This document shows, piece after piece, positions 12,201-25,196 of a stretch of 64,000 bases of DNA. Origin of the DNA: Moringa oleifera (taxonomy: Eukaryota > Streptophyta > Magnoliopsida > Brassicales > Moringaceae); contig JAJFZO010000882.1 in NCBI GenBank assembly GCA_021397835.1, positions 3,352,501 to 3,416,500 on the forward strand. The letters run 5' to 3'. Each line of letters begins with the position of its first letter. The stretch's first letter is position 1. The notes below the pieces were generated by a model, which saw nothing but the letters and a program-made list of their open reading frames with translations, had not been told where the DNA came from and did not search any database. Made by a program: the position numbers and the translations under genes.

Positions 12201-15200
12201 TATGGGTGGCAAACTAGCCAAATTTTCTATAAAATATTTAGGCCAGCCCCTGGATGCTAAATATAAGGAATCAACAGTCTGGAATCGGGTGGTGGAAAGG
12301 TTTGAAAGAAATTTGGCAGGTTGGAAAAAACAATTTTTATCTAAAGCTGGCAGTTTTACATTGATCAAAAGCACCCTTGCGAATCTGCCTCGTTTGTTTA
12401 ATGCACTGTTCCGGTTACCTAAATAAGGCGCTAACAAGCTAGAGGTATTACAAAGGATAATTTTTTGTGGCATAATGCAGGGGACTACTCTAAGTATCAT
12501 TTTGTAAAGTGGACTGTGGTCATCCAACCCATTAACAGTGGGGGTTTAGGGGCCAACTAACTTTCTATCTTCAACAAAGTCTTGCTGGTGTAAGTTGCGT
12601 TGGAGGTTCATGATGGAGAAAAATGGCTTTTGGAGAAGGATTGTGAAAAACAAATATGGGGAGTTGGATAGGGGTTGGATGACCAAGAATGTAAGGGGTA
12701 CATATGGTTTGTGTGTGGCAAGCAATTAGGAAAGAATGAGAAGATTTTAAGCTATGGATTGGGTTTAAGGTGGGTAGAGGAAATGATTAAATTTTGGTAT
12801 AATAAGTGGTGGGGGGAGACACCCCTGAAATATGTTTTTCCAGCTGTTTTTTCCTTAGCATGAAAAAAGGAGGCGTGGGAACGCTGGGTGGGTGATGGAG
12901 CGGAAGTGTCCTGGTCTATCCAGATGAAAAGAAATGCACCAGATTGGGAGGTGGGGCATATTGAAAAAATATATGCCAGGATCCAGACTGCCAGTATTGG
13001 GAATAACAGGGAGGATACAGTAGTTTGGAAGCTGCGCAAGGGGGGAATACGAATTTTACTGTCAAGTCATACTTTAGAGGGCTTTGTTGGGGTGAGCTGG
13101 GGAAGAAGTTTCCTTGGAAGGAGATTGGAAAGTCCAATGTTCCTCCCACTGTGGCCTTCTTTACTTGGGAGGCATTAAATGAGAAGATATTAACAATAGC
13201 CAATGGTAGAACGGTAAGGTAATAGTGAATTCTGTGCTTTTTGTGCTAATTGCAGGAAGAATCAGTACATCATCTCCTGCTGAGCTGTAAATGGACTGGC
13301 CAACTTTGGGTGGCAGTGCTGAAATTACTGGGTCTTTCATGGGTAAGTGCTGGGTCAGTAGGTTCTGAATTGATGGCGTGGACAGGGTAGGGGTATGGGA
13401 AAGAGCAGAGGAGACCTTGAGGATGATCCCACACTTAATTTTTTGAAGTGCTGGTGAGAGAGAAATAGGAGGGTTTTTGACAACATAGAAACAATAATTG
13501 GAGTTCCTGTGAGTCTTGGATTAGTGTACTGGGTTTCTGTGGTTCGGGAGATCATTTTGTAAATGTGGAGGATATAGTTGACTTCGTAGAATTGCTAATC
13601 CATTAGAACCAACTACACATGTGAAGGGTTGCACCTCCTTGGTGCTAGTAAAGAATACATGTATCTTTGTTTCTGCTAAAAAAAAAAAGAAGAAGAAAAG
13701 TTTCTGTTTGAGATACTGATGATACCAGTACTGTATGCTATTTTGACAGATGTTTCTAGTTTGATTTATTATGCTTTCAGTGTACATTGCATAGGCTTTA
13801 ATTCTTAATATCTTCTTTAGGTCTGCCGAAGAACCGGAGATCCTAACAAGTTTATGTTCTGTAAAAGGTGTGATGGTGCATACCATTGTTATTGCCAACA
13901 TCCGCCACACAAGGTGCAGTTTGTGCTTCTTGTACCTAAATTCATTAACTTTATTAGTATAGAATGATACATGATACTTTCTGGATTAAGCAGAATGTCA
14001 GTTCTGGACCATATCTGTGTCCGAAGCATACAAGATGTCACAGCTGTGGATCATCTGTTCCAGGAAATGGCCTAAGTGTGCGGTATTGATTCTCTAATCT
14101 TTGTGTCCAGCTTTTTGCAATTGAAGTTTTTTTTGTGTTTATGTGTTGATTCTTAGATGATTGATATTTTATTTGATTCCTGATATATGATAATTTGGCC
14201 AGTAGATTGTATACTTGCTTTCTGGAAAAATGGCATAACCTTTTTTTCATGGTACTTTCCCTTTCCCCCACCTCCCTTCCCAGAGGGACAAGGAAATTAT
14301 TATTGTCTGCTATGAGAGTTTGTTTAGTTTGTGAGTTTTTCTGAAACTGACTTAGTGTTTTGCAGGCTTGGTTAGTGTGAATTCTTTCCACTAATTCAAT
14401 ATTTTTTGGGGTACATTTTCCTGATTGTGCCCATTGGATATCAAATGCATGGTTGACATTCCTGATTTTGACTCATTTCTTGATCTTTTGCTGGGGCATA
14501 GAGGCACTAGTTGAACGTAAAGATGGGAAAACATTTACTTTTGTATGTTTTTCTCACTTTCTGTTGCAATATATCTGCTAAAAGAGTTCCGGTTATCTAT
14601 TTGAAATTGGTTGACTTAGAACTCTGTAACAATCTAGAATAATCATGTCCTGAATTACTGGCTTGATGAAAGCCATCCAAATCCAGGTGAACAGCTTGTC
14701 TGAATTCAGTAGTTCTAGACTGATGGCTGATTTTTCCCCACAAGTTAATGATAGACATTTTTATTTGCCTGCATCTGTTATTTCCTGACTGATGGTCGAT
14801 GATGGTTCTTGACCTTTTGTCAGTGTGAGCATTGTGTTAAATATTATTAGGCAAGTATCTCATGTGCTTCTAAAAATTACAGGTGGTTTCTAGGATATAC
14901 TTGCTGTGATGCTTGTGGAAGATTGTTTGTGAAAGGAAATTATTGCCCTGTATGTTTGAAGGTATCATCTGCTCTTTTGAACAACATGGATCTTTTGCAT
15001 TTCTTTTATTTAATTATTTGTAGATGGCTTTATTGATGATTTTTTGGACATGCATTTACAGCAAGATGTACACTTTTCTATTCAGTTCAATTTGCTTGAT
15101 TAGTTGTTCCAATCTTGTAGGTTTACAGAGATTCAGAATCTACACCAATGGTCTGCTGTGATATTTGCCAGCGCTGGGTGCACTGCCAGTGTGATGGAAT

Positions 15201-18200
15201 CAGGTTCCTTGTTGCCCTTGTTCTTTAACAGAAACCCTTTTGAGTTTTCCTGCCTTGCTATCTTGTCTTACTTTTGGTTTCTTAAGATTTATTGTTCTTA
15301 AAAGAAATGATGGTTGTTCTCTTATTTATCATTGTAGTTGATATTCTGTAATATCTAGTGCTTGATGTTTTTTGGAAGCAGAACACTTGATGTTTGTGCA
15401 TGAATATTTCTTTCAGTCTCTCTCTGTTCTATGGTAGCCCTTGTGGATCATTTTGCTAGTGTTGGTTAGTTTAGCCACTGGCTGAGGTTACCTTATACAG
15501 GTGCAGATTAGCCTTGATATAAATTTGGAGGTAGTTGCTTGATTGACATAACTCTTGACATTATAGGGAATCTCCAGACTTGGAATTAGGTACTGCTGGC
15601 AGCCATCCATGTTAGCAGCAGCTGGCTGGTAGAGATAATTGAATAGATAAATAAAAAGAAATTTTGCTAGATTAGAATTTTGTGGTCATGTTTTAAGGCT
15701 AACATTATTAGGCTTATGGAGAAAAATTACTATAATTTTCTTTTCATTATTTCTTTGGCGATTATTGCTTTGATGCAAATTTGATTCGCATTATATGCTC
15801 CATGTGTGATTTCTGTGTGCTAAATTATGAGAGCCAAGGTATAGCAGAGCAGTGAAGTAGACATCTCTGTGAAAAGTTTTGCTTTACTGCCTTGCTTAGC
15901 CACTCATGAAATGTTCATTCATTCAGATACTTGATGTGTATGATTGTCTTTTTCCTTCAGAAATGATCTTTTGGCAAGCTTTAGAGTGGGTGAACTAGTA
16001 CTTCTCTATTTGGATGACATTATTTATATGTGAAAGAAATGTTTTGCAGTGACGAAAAATATCTCCAGTATCAAGTAGATGGAAATCTTCAGTACAAATG
16101 TGCTACATGCCGTGGAGAGTGCTACCAGGTTTGTTCTCCATATTTACTCTTGATCTTTCTCTTCCTCCCCATTAAGGAAACCCTGTGCCATCCTCGCTCC
16201 TATGAGCAGGGAAGAACTCTTTTCTTAACAACTTTTTATCAGGTCAAGGATCTTGAGGATGCTGTGCGGGAGCTTTGGAGGAGAAGAGATGTAGCTGACA
16301 GGGAGCTAATTGCTAGCTTGAGAGCTGCTGCTGGGTTGCCAACTCAAGAAGAAATATTTTCTATCTCGCCTTATTCAGATGATGAAGAAAATGGTCCCTC
16401 AATTGGGCGTTCTTTGAAGTTCTCTCTCAAAGGTTTAGTTGATAAGTCACCCAAGAAGAGCAAGGAATACGGAAAGAAATATTCAAATAAAAAATATGCT
16501 AAGAAAAAGGGATATCAAGCATCTTTAATGAGTAAAGCAGAAGCACACCTGGGTTCTGAAGAGCCGCATGATACCCGATCTGATGGATACAGCTTGGGTG
16601 ATGATAAGGATGATGATGTGCAATCTCAAAGAAATGAAGGACCAGATATTTCTTCTCCTGTTGCTGGAATTGTAAGCCAAGCTGAAGGCATATGCTCTAC
16701 CAATCAGCCAGGAGTTCTGAAGCACAAGTTTGTGGATGAGGTTATGGTGAGTGATGAAGATAGAACAGCTAGAGTTGTTAAAATCAAGAGTAGTAAGCCT
16801 CCTGGTTTTGATAATGAGGAGGCTGGAAAGCATGCAAGCAAGTTGAAGACTGTAAAAGCAAAGAAGTTGGTTATAAATCTAGGTGCGCGCAAATTAAATG
16901 TCACCAACTCTCTGAGGTCTGATGCATCGAGTTGCCAAAGGGAACAAGATTTGATAGCCTCCAATGGTATGTCATGTGTATTGTTTACAACATGCCTTTG
17001 AGAGTCTGATCATAATGAGATTATCATGTTTAAAAGAAGGATCTCTTAAAAAGCAAAAAAGAAAAATAGAGAGAACAAAGATATAATTAGTTCTTATTAT
17101 CATATTGTGCTGGAAACTGTTTGGATATGTCCATGCGGCTTTCCTTCGATGTTGAGTTTTACTATTGTCATGTGCTTTATGACATCATTTTAACCAAGGT
17201 GTACAATGATCTTATTTTCCCATTTCAAGGTATGCATCATATCTTGCGTGATATTTTATTTTTTAAATATCACCTACTGCATGTTGCTATTTCCATCCAC
17301 ATGTCAGCAGCTAAAAGTCTATTAAGTAGGCTTAATTTCTTTTGCTTGTTTATTTGGATATTCTCTTGCGACCTCCTATTTGTTGAGGTCTTAAGTGCAG
17401 GCATTTAGGTGCTCCTTTTATTTACATTTTTATCATCTGAACGAACAAAAACTGCGTATATCTTTAAGGTATCACTTTTACATTGTCCCTTTTAATGATA
17501 GAGACTGATCTAATAGTGCTCTTGCATTTTCCATTTTGTGGCTTAAATGCGTTGCGCTCATGGGCAGGTGCTGAAGACACCAGCCAACAGACTGACAAGT
17601 TTATGCTGGATACACTTGATGCCACTGCTAAACCTATTGATGGTAATATAGTTTATATGATCTATTAGTTTTTCTGGAAAAAAGAATGAAGGGCTCTTTT
17701 TTGGTGTCATTGTAAAAAATATAATTGGGATCATATGCCATTTGCAGGTGACAGAGTTGATCACTCTGGCCATACAAGGGGAATAAAGATTGCGGGGAAG
17801 TTTGGAAAGGTTAGGTATGAAGATTCAGACTTAAATCCCAAACTCAGCAAGGGGAATGCTGCTGATGGATATGAAACTGTTCCGCTAGAGCAAATGCGTA
17901 TTTCATTGGGAAAAAGAGGCACTGAAGGAAACAGGTCTGTGGTTGGTCCTGTGGATGATGTTCCGACATTAAGAGGTGACATTTCAGTGAAGCAATCAGA
18001 AGGCAGGCCAGATGTACATGGTGAAGACAATGATGATCATGATCACACACCTGTCTTGCATTCTTTGCAGAAAGATTCGAAACCTTTACTGAAGTTTAAA
18101 CTTAAAAAACCTACACTTGAAAATCAGAATTCTCTGGTTTCTCATCCTGAGGAAGAGAAGAGTTCAATTAAGGGCCAAAGGTCAAAAAGAAAGAGACCAT

Positions 18201-18799
18201 CACCATTGATGGAGAAATCGTCTTTCAATGAAGATGAAGATGTCTCACTGTCACATCAAGACGGTTTGATGGATGAAATAATGGATGCTAATTGGATTCT
18301 GAAAAAATTGGGTAAGGATGCAATTGGAAAGAGAGTTGAAGTTCATCAGCCATCAGATAATTCATGGTGAGTCTTTGTTTTCAATATAATGTTTCTGCAA
18401 AACTTGGAGGTAGGAAATGTAAGCTACCCGGAATTGCTTATTAGCTGTGTTTAAAACTGGAAGTGTAGGTTCCTGGGTATGCATTTGGAAGATTTTCCAA
18501 GTGGCATTTGGTCTCTTGTACCTTGTATTTATAATGCATTCAAGTCTGTTAGACCTGAATACCTTCTACTTCTAGAAGCAAGAGGGAAAAATGTATATTC
18601 ATTTTCAACAGATCTGTCATTTTACTAATATCATGGGAAACTAAATTTTATTTCCAGGCATAAGGGAGTGGTGACTGACATCACAGGAGGTGCATCAACA
18701 TTGTCTGTTACCCTAGATGATGGTAGAGTGAAGAGCTTGGCACTTGGAAAGCAAGGGGTACGCTTCATTCCGCAAAAGCAGAAGAGATCAAGAGTATAA
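6294..18799 (+). CDS. PHD/RING-type zinc-finger protein with C-terminal Tudor-like domain
   Basis: This is a putative nuclear chromatin-associated protein. Thirteen exons: 6294-6325, 6466-6832, 7952-8129, 8202-8251, 13821-13913, 13994-14082, 14883-14961, 15121-15203, 16050-16128, 16243-16966, 17568-17642, 17748-18366, 18658-18799. They sum to 2610 nt, 869 aa, ending QKQKRSRV. The start MAFHVACPITCRRICFC matches what I recall of Arabidopsis At3g52100/At3g08020. An Ala-rich helix (AAAAMVAAEDYARRFESG) precedes Cys/His-rich fingers at about residues 153-346 (MCRMCF, CKSCGKKYH, GDPNKFMFCKRCDGAYHCYC, CDACGRLF, CDICQRWVHC). A charged, Lys-rich middle follows. The last ~75 residues (KLGKDAIGKRVEVHQP through VTLDDGRVKSLALG) resemble a Tudor/DNA-binding-like barrel. 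Intron 4 (8252-13820) contains an entire LINE, yet both splice sites look normal. Confidence 0.92.
8445..13700 (+). mobile_element. Degenerate, near-full-length L1-type LINE in intron 4 of the PHD gene
   Basis: This is a non-LTR retrotransposon in the sense orientation of the host gene, with many stops and frameshifts. In order I see an ORF1/gag-like stretch (about 8470-8930), an AP endonuclease start near 10130-10270 (NLNVKEF and CLRETKM), a second endonuclease block near 10550, and reverse transcriptase from about 11270 to 12430. The RT shows GDYRPVSL near 11527, GIRQGDPLS near 11900 and the catalytic LLFADD with FADD at 12041-12052. A zinc-binding RT-associated region lies near 13010-13330. 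The 3' end has a GCACC/GGTGC hairpin and an A-rich tail at about 13678-13700. The 5' boundary is approximate, set by a candidate target-site duplication (8430-8444 against 13701-13715). Confidence 0.88.
13571..13700 (+). repeat. LINE 3'-terminal module with hairpin
   Basis: A GAGGAT-led block is followed by a stem-loop at 13631-13645 (GCACC, loop TCCTT, GGTGC), then TTTGTTTCT and the A-rich tail. The same module occurs three more times in the ARP7 intron, so it is probably the 3' signal recognised by this LINE family's reverse transcriptase. Confidence 0.7.
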
Positions 18800-19949
18800 G
18801 TGTAGTACTGTCTCCATGGTCAATCATTTCATCCTGAAGACTCATCCTCGTTACTATGGTGAAGCAGCAGCTCTCCTCTCTTACTCCTCTGGAAATTTGG
18901 TTCTTAATTCTTGCGCGCACTTGTGGTTTCTCACTGAGGCATTATTGTTTGTTGGGAGACAGATCATTCTTTTCGGTGATGGGTAAATCTGCCCAGTTGG
19001 GTCTATTGCATAGGAAACATGTCCCTTTTTTCTAGTCCCTCATCGTATCATGTATTCTAACGAATATTTGATTTTGAAATGTAGTGTCACTTTTCCCCAA
19101 CTTTGGAGCTTCATTGAGGTGTAATGTGCTGTAATCTACGTAGGCCAGTTAGTTCCATCCCTTGGTCCTGTCAATAAGTTTGTGTCTAACACTCTAACAT
19201 AATGGTATTTTCTTTGAAAATTGAAGTAATTGGAAGGCATCAAACATATCTTCACTTTCCTATGAGGGTTGTGTTTTTGTGCTCAAGACCCTTGCCTAAT
19301 ATCTTCTTTCTACAGAAATTCGAATTGTTTTAACTGTTCTAACCATCAAGTATATCGACCATTTCTTGTGAAGGAAAGAAGATTGTGTTTTTTTTTTTTT
19401 TTTTGAAATTAGAGTATGTAGCTAGTAAATTCTTGAGTCCAGCTCTTCAGATATGAGATGTGGAGTTGTGATAAATTTTCTCAGAGAAGCAGAAGTTGGG
19501 ATTTCCAAGAAATTGCCATAGGCCAAAAGATCTTAAAGACCTGGAAGCAGAGGAGATTTGCCTTTCCTACCATGCTCTCAGGAAGGCTTTCTGGATTGTC
19601 TCAGTAATTGAACATTGTCTGCTTTTTCTTGAACTTGTGAGCAATAGGTATTCCCATTTCAGTTTTTTGATTTTTAACCAAAATTGAACAGTCAGCCTTT
19701 TATTGAAACTTGTGGGCAAAAGATATTTTCTATTTGGGTTTTTGGTACATTTCATCCTAATTTTCTCAATCATTGTCATTCTCTAAATAGCCAAAATGCT
19801 GCAAAGAAATACATACTGACTCCCTTTCTTCTTGTTTAATCATCTAGGGCACTGTTAACATGTAGAGTTTACATTACTTGCCCTGCATGAATAGAATTTG
19901 GCAAAGAAACTTGTCAAAAGAATGTCTCCAGTGTCATGCCTTAATCTGA
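18800..19949. other. Convergent 3' UTR region between PHD gene and ATAB2
   Basis: This holds the 3' UTR of the PHD gene and, on the other strand, that of the ATAB2-like gene. Short reading frames here lack any recognisable coding signature. I see no separate gene. Confidence 0.7.
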
Positions 19950-22851
19950 TTATACAGGTGGAGGTGGCAAGTCTAACAAAAGCCAAAATCCAACACAATC
20001 CTCTGAATCTAAATCCCCTTGGATGGCAAGGAAATGTAAGCCTCCACATGCCTTCTTGGCTGCTTCCCAAGCTTCAGCTTCACTTGTTGTTACAGGAGTT
20101 TTCTTATAAGTTGCATAAACATAGCGGGTGGAAATTCCAACAGATAGGATCAAGCATGCTCGAGATATATCAGCTTCAACTGAACATACTTCCAGCCCGT
20201 TCATCCAAGCTGCAGGAATGTGGAAACAATTTAATTGATTCTTGATGAACAAAGAAACCACACAAAATTAAAAAAATGTAAGCTTAAGAAGACAAAAGTA
20301 TACTGCAAGACTTGGATAAAGTGAAGGTCAAAAGTAATACAACATTGCCAAAGCGCAGGATGATGAATCGAAATGGTGAAGTGAGGATATACACCTGCCA
20401 ATGGCTTTGCCCGTGAAGACGCAACAGCAAGTCCTGGAATCAGAGTGTTATCACCAACCTCAATCCCAAGTAAGTCTAAGTCGAGACTTGAACCGAACAC
20501 AAATCTTGTCTTGAATGATGAGATCTCTTCTTGAACAGCTGAGAACAAAAATGACATCAGAATGGCCAAGGGAAATGCTGCTTCTAAGTTGGGTGAAATA
20601 TGGACCTGTGATACTAAGATGGGAGTTAGTAGCTATGGTTAATTCAAAGTGGGACTTATACATTGTAAAAGCCATTAAGAAGAAAGAATTATGGAACACT
20701 GTGTGTTCTATTTATGAGCCTGCTAGAAACAGGTTGCTTGAGAAGTTAAAAACATGAATCTCATTCCTGTTGACATTAATAAAGGAAAAAAGTTATGTTT
20801 TCTACCTGAAAAAGGTAATTGGACAAATGCCCATGTCTCCCCAAACAAGTTATCTGGAAGATCCATCGGGAATGGGTTATCTACTGCCAGAAGGGGCTTA
20901 GATCCTTTCTGAAAACCAGGATGACGTGTATATATTGTTTCGTAGCGTTCTTCTAACCATAGAAGTAGTGAGAGACACTGAAACGTAGAAAAGCAGCTGT
21001 AAGTAACAAAAATAGATGCAGAAGGCTATTATGAGGTATCTGCACTACTTGGAGATTCGGTAAGGAGAGGAATTATTACACAGTTAACAATAAGAGAAGG
21101 ATAAAAAGCAGGAAGAAGAAAGGATATCTCCAGTGACACAGAATATCATAAAATGAAACAGTCCTGAAGTCTCAGCTCAGAACTTGGCAAGACAAATCCT
21201 TTAATAACATTCAGTAATCAGAATTTGACACTCGCATCTATTATTCAGAAAAATGGATGGTACCCATAACAGAATTTATCATTTCATGAACTTCTGGGCA
21301 ACTTTCATGAAATTGGACGATATTTTGGGCCTCATGATGAATTTATGCAATAGGTGTCATTCCAAGTCAATCATGTAGGGTTCCATCATAATGTTTTACA
21401 TGAAATCAGGTTGCATGCCTGATCTTGTCAGTTCACATTTTTGGTTTTTCAAGGAGAACTCTACCTTGATTATTGTGGTGGTTTGACGTATGAAAGTAGA
21501 CTGACATGGATAGAATCCTTATGTTGAATAGGCCAAGAAGCTGACATGAAGTCAGCTAATAGTGGTGATGGTGACCGACACACTAACACTACTTTCATCT
21601 TCTTCGGGATTGAACTGCTACTCTTTCTTTATCCATACTGCTTCTGCTTTCAGTACTTGAATCTTCATTTTCATTTTACAGAAATTATCTGTCCATCACT
21701 TTGCTTAAATAACTGATTACACACCCAAAAGATTACCATTAGGCGTCTTCCATCATTGTCAAATGAAAATTGACAGCATGTTATGCTTGGTAAGTGGTTC
21801 TTAACTGCACCCACTATCTCAATTACATATTAATTCACATAACCAAACTAACATATCTTACAAAACAGCTAGGTGTCAACTTATCTTTTCCTTAATTCGG
21901 ATTGAAAGATAAGTTTTGCTCTAAATCAAACAATGCCAGTGCCAATTGATCAGCAAGTTTCAGGCCTAATAGCATTTTTAAACATCAAGATGACCATCAA
22001 GAGCTTATGAGCTCAGGCTTTGCACATCTAATTTATAACTTCCACATTAATTTTAAAATCTGATGAAGAGAAGGAAAGACAAAGAAGTTAGCCAGTAGTA
22101 AATTATACTAACCCGCTTACTAGGAACTGGCTTTATACCAAGCTCCTTGCATGCTTTTGTTATAATTGTTTGCATCTGTGACCTACAAACACACAGAAAA
22201 AAGGCCAAAACAACAGAGCAGCAGATAAGACCGTTTATCCTTCATACTTATCCTTCTCACTAACATTATTAGGTAAACACACAATGTGTTAATATCTGTA
22301 TGTTCATATCATATATATGTGTATATATTATAGTGCGTGAAGTACCATAAAATTCACCTAAAGAAGCGGATTTTCTCTGGCATGGGGACACCCAGTTCTT
22401 CACTAATGGACATGATAGCTTCCTTCAGGGTAATACTATTGATAACATTGTTAGGGAAATATTTTGTGTACTGAAGTGAAAGTGAACTATCACACACCAC
22501 AAGCTCCCATATCTTCTTTCCTCTGGTATCCAGAATAGGCCTGGAGCAAAAATCCAGCTCCCACTCTGTGATGCTGCTGGGATTTGTTTCTGGGTCAAGG
22601 TAGCTCAGTTCTGCAGTTGCGTCGTCTTCAATCTCATCAAACTCCTCTTCTTTTGGCAGCGAAAGGGAGCTTTCCGGTACGGATTGCCGTCGAAAAAAGT
22701 GCCATTTTGGTGGAATTTTGAGAGAATTTGCGGAGGAAATGAGTGTAATCTTTACGGGTTTCGAGAGAAAACTCGACTTGGAGATGGTTGGTCTGCGGGA
22801 TTGGAAAGCTGGGTTCTTGATTCTTGAGGGATTGAAATTCAGAGTAGCCAT
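19950..22851 (-). CDS. ATAB2: ATAB2-like chloroplast RNA-binding translation factor
   Basis: This plastid-targeted protein of the TAB2 family is required for translation of photosystem mRNAs such as psaB and for photosystem biogenesis. Five minus-strand exons: 22851-22358, 22182-22113, 20977-20806, 20538-20395, 20209-19950. They sum to 1140 nt, 379 aa, close to the Arabidopsis length I recall (about 374). Residues 1-70 are Ser/Arg-rich and low in acid, consistent with a transit peptide. Family blocks follow: [19 protein letters not shown] and [15 protein letters not shown] in exon 1, GIKPVPSKR at the exon 2 end, and then [34 protein letters not shown] and the ending [10 protein letters not shown]. 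An upstream in-frame ATG at 22914 exists, but MATLNF at 22851 fits the transit peptide better. It is convergent with the PHD gene, as in Arabidopsis from memory. Confidence 0.93.
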
Positions 22852-25196
22852 GACAATTCTGTGAAGAAAAGAGTGATTAACAGTGGGGTAGTTTTCGGTA
22901 GTTATCAACCACATATCTTCTGAAGGGCATTTCCCGGGCTTCGGATAGGATGCTAGGACCCGGCCCAGAAGTGGCCCAATGATCGGCCCTTAAGCTAGAA
23001 AATTAGCTTAGTGGATAATTGGCTCTTAGTGGACCCAAATGACGCTATTGAAGAAGTTTTATTTATGGATTAAATTTTGGATTTTGATTTTGATTTTTAA
23101 AATGTCTCCAAATTAAATTAAAAGATACTAAAAAATTAATAATATTTTTATTATTAAAATAAATAATAATCATTTAAATAAATTTTTTATTTCTAAATTT
23201 ATATAATTTTAAACTAATAATTACTTTTATGAATTTTTTTAAAAAATATTTTTAATACTTAAAAGATTTTAATTTTTTAGTGACATTAATTTGAATTTTT
23301 TACTTTTAAAAAACTTAAAATTAAAATTTTCTTTAAATGTAATATTTTAAATTTTTAAAATTTTAATATGATTTAATTTCATTCAAATTAATAGATTAAA
23401 TTGTTTAAATATATTTTAAAAATTAGATCTGATTTAAATGATTTTTCCTATTTGTTTATATCTATTTTTATTTATAATTCTATCTAATTTTGTGGATAAA
23501 TAAGAGATTCAAAATGAAAAAAAAAATATTTACCTTTTTTATTTATTTTCTCTAATTAAATTTAATATTTAAAAAAAAAAACAAAAACACAATGAGAGAA
23601 GCCAAGCCCAACCAAAGGAGGCATTTTGGTGTCCTTTTATTGCCGCGGATAGAACACATAAAAACCATGCTGTTATTCTCCTGTTGCTCTCCTCACTCTG
23701 TGCCTCAGGCCTCGGGTCTCAACTTTTGAACAAAACGGCCGTGGAAGTTACTGTAGCAGCTCCTCCTTCACGTAAGCCCTAACCTGTCTCATCTGTATGT
23801 GAATACACGCACATACGAGTATGTTGATGTACCTATACGTGCATTTCTGAGTGAATGAATTTATATGTAATGTTGTACTTGTCTTCTGATTGATTAAAGT
23901 CTTATAATTTTCCTGTTTCAAGTACAACCAGACTTTTATGCCACCCACCTTATGCTATGTGTATTGGTTCAACCTCTAAAAGGAAGCTTTTTGCTTTGTG
24001 TTATGCTTCTTTGGCTTCAATATTATTATTATTTTCTTTTGAATTCTTGAAGCTATGGCCAAGTTCTTACATTTTCTCAAATTCAATATTTGGTTTGGTG
24101 CTGCTAAAATTAGTTTATTCAAGTTGGCTATAGGCACATAATTTCCTCTTACTTGTTTGAAGTATTGGAAAATTTTCCACGGGAAATCAAACCCCAGAAC
24201 TGAGAGAGATGTGACCCTTGGTTTAGCATTAAAAGGGGAAAGTTTGGTGCCTGATAACTGAACTTGAGGGAAAAAAAAGATAGGGGTTCATATTGTTTTA
24301 GACATCAATCTTTCTGGGCACAAGCATGAAACTGAGTGAACTTTAACATATGTAGGCACCTCACAGTTACATTTCTTTCACCGGATAAGTGGTGCTTGAA
24401 GTTGCTTTCGCTGGATTTGTATTTATGAGCTTTGAAAAATTGAGTAGATAATGGTTGTAATGCTTAAGTTTGAGGTATTGCGAAGGCAGTGTTTAAGTAG
24501 TGGCGGCAGTAAATGGTAGGTGGCAAATATATTTGGTGATCTGGGGATGTTTGCAGGGTGGGTCATGGTTGTCATCTTGGTTGTGGTCTTGTGGTATAGA
24601 TGATAATCCATAGTTCTGCTGGTACCTCTGCTGGTGATGTTGTCAGTCATGAGGTTAACCGAAAAGAAAAAAGGTTAAAAGTAGTATTATGAGTTATGAT
24701 GAGTTCCAGTGGATAAAGTAGAATAAAAGAGCCACCCGAACCATACCTTTTGATCTTCTTCATGTTAAGTACTGTGTTAAATACTAAATCTGAAAGTAGT
24801 CTGATTCTTAATGCATCTCCTCAATCAGTAAGTTCAGTGCTGAAAATACTTTCATTTCACCATACAATTTCGTCATAAAAACTCCCTTAACCTGACTTCC
24901 AATTCAAATACTTCTCTAGTGCTGAAAATTTAAACCTTTCTTTTCTGATAGTTGGAGGGTTATGCATTTGTAATGCACTTTGATACCATTGGCTAACAAA
25001 AGTCTATTATGCAGTGTATGCAGTGATCTAGAAGCTAATGGACATGAATGGAGTAAATTATCCATTTTTACTCTATTTAAGTAATTTCTCTGTAGGGCAA
25101 TGCTATTCACATACCACCTTGAGTGTAAGCTTTCTTATGTATGATGTAGTTTTATTTAATGGATAGGTACCTAAAGGAGCAGCCTATGTTAGAAGG
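22852..25196. other. Divergent promoter region, AT-rich spacer and likely 5' UTR intron of the Dus gene
   Basis: This is the head-to-head spacer between ATAB2 (-) and the Dus gene (+). About 23040-23600 is very AT-rich and featureless. GC content rises near 23600-23760, a likely promoter and first non-coding exon. A GTAAGC donor near 23772 and an AG at about 25166 would remove a ~1.4-kb 5' UTR intron just before the ATG at 25197. I see no gene inside it. Confidence 0.5.

Noticed and set aside
11416..12527. Several open frames on both strands in the PHD intron
   Set aside because: Plus-strand frames are pieces of LINE reverse transcriptase and minus-strand ones are their shadows; none is a host gene.
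22852..22914. Upstream in-frame ATG at 22914 extending ATAB2 by 21 residues
   Set aside because: The MATLNF start at 22851 begins a normal transit peptide; the extension has an atypical composition.
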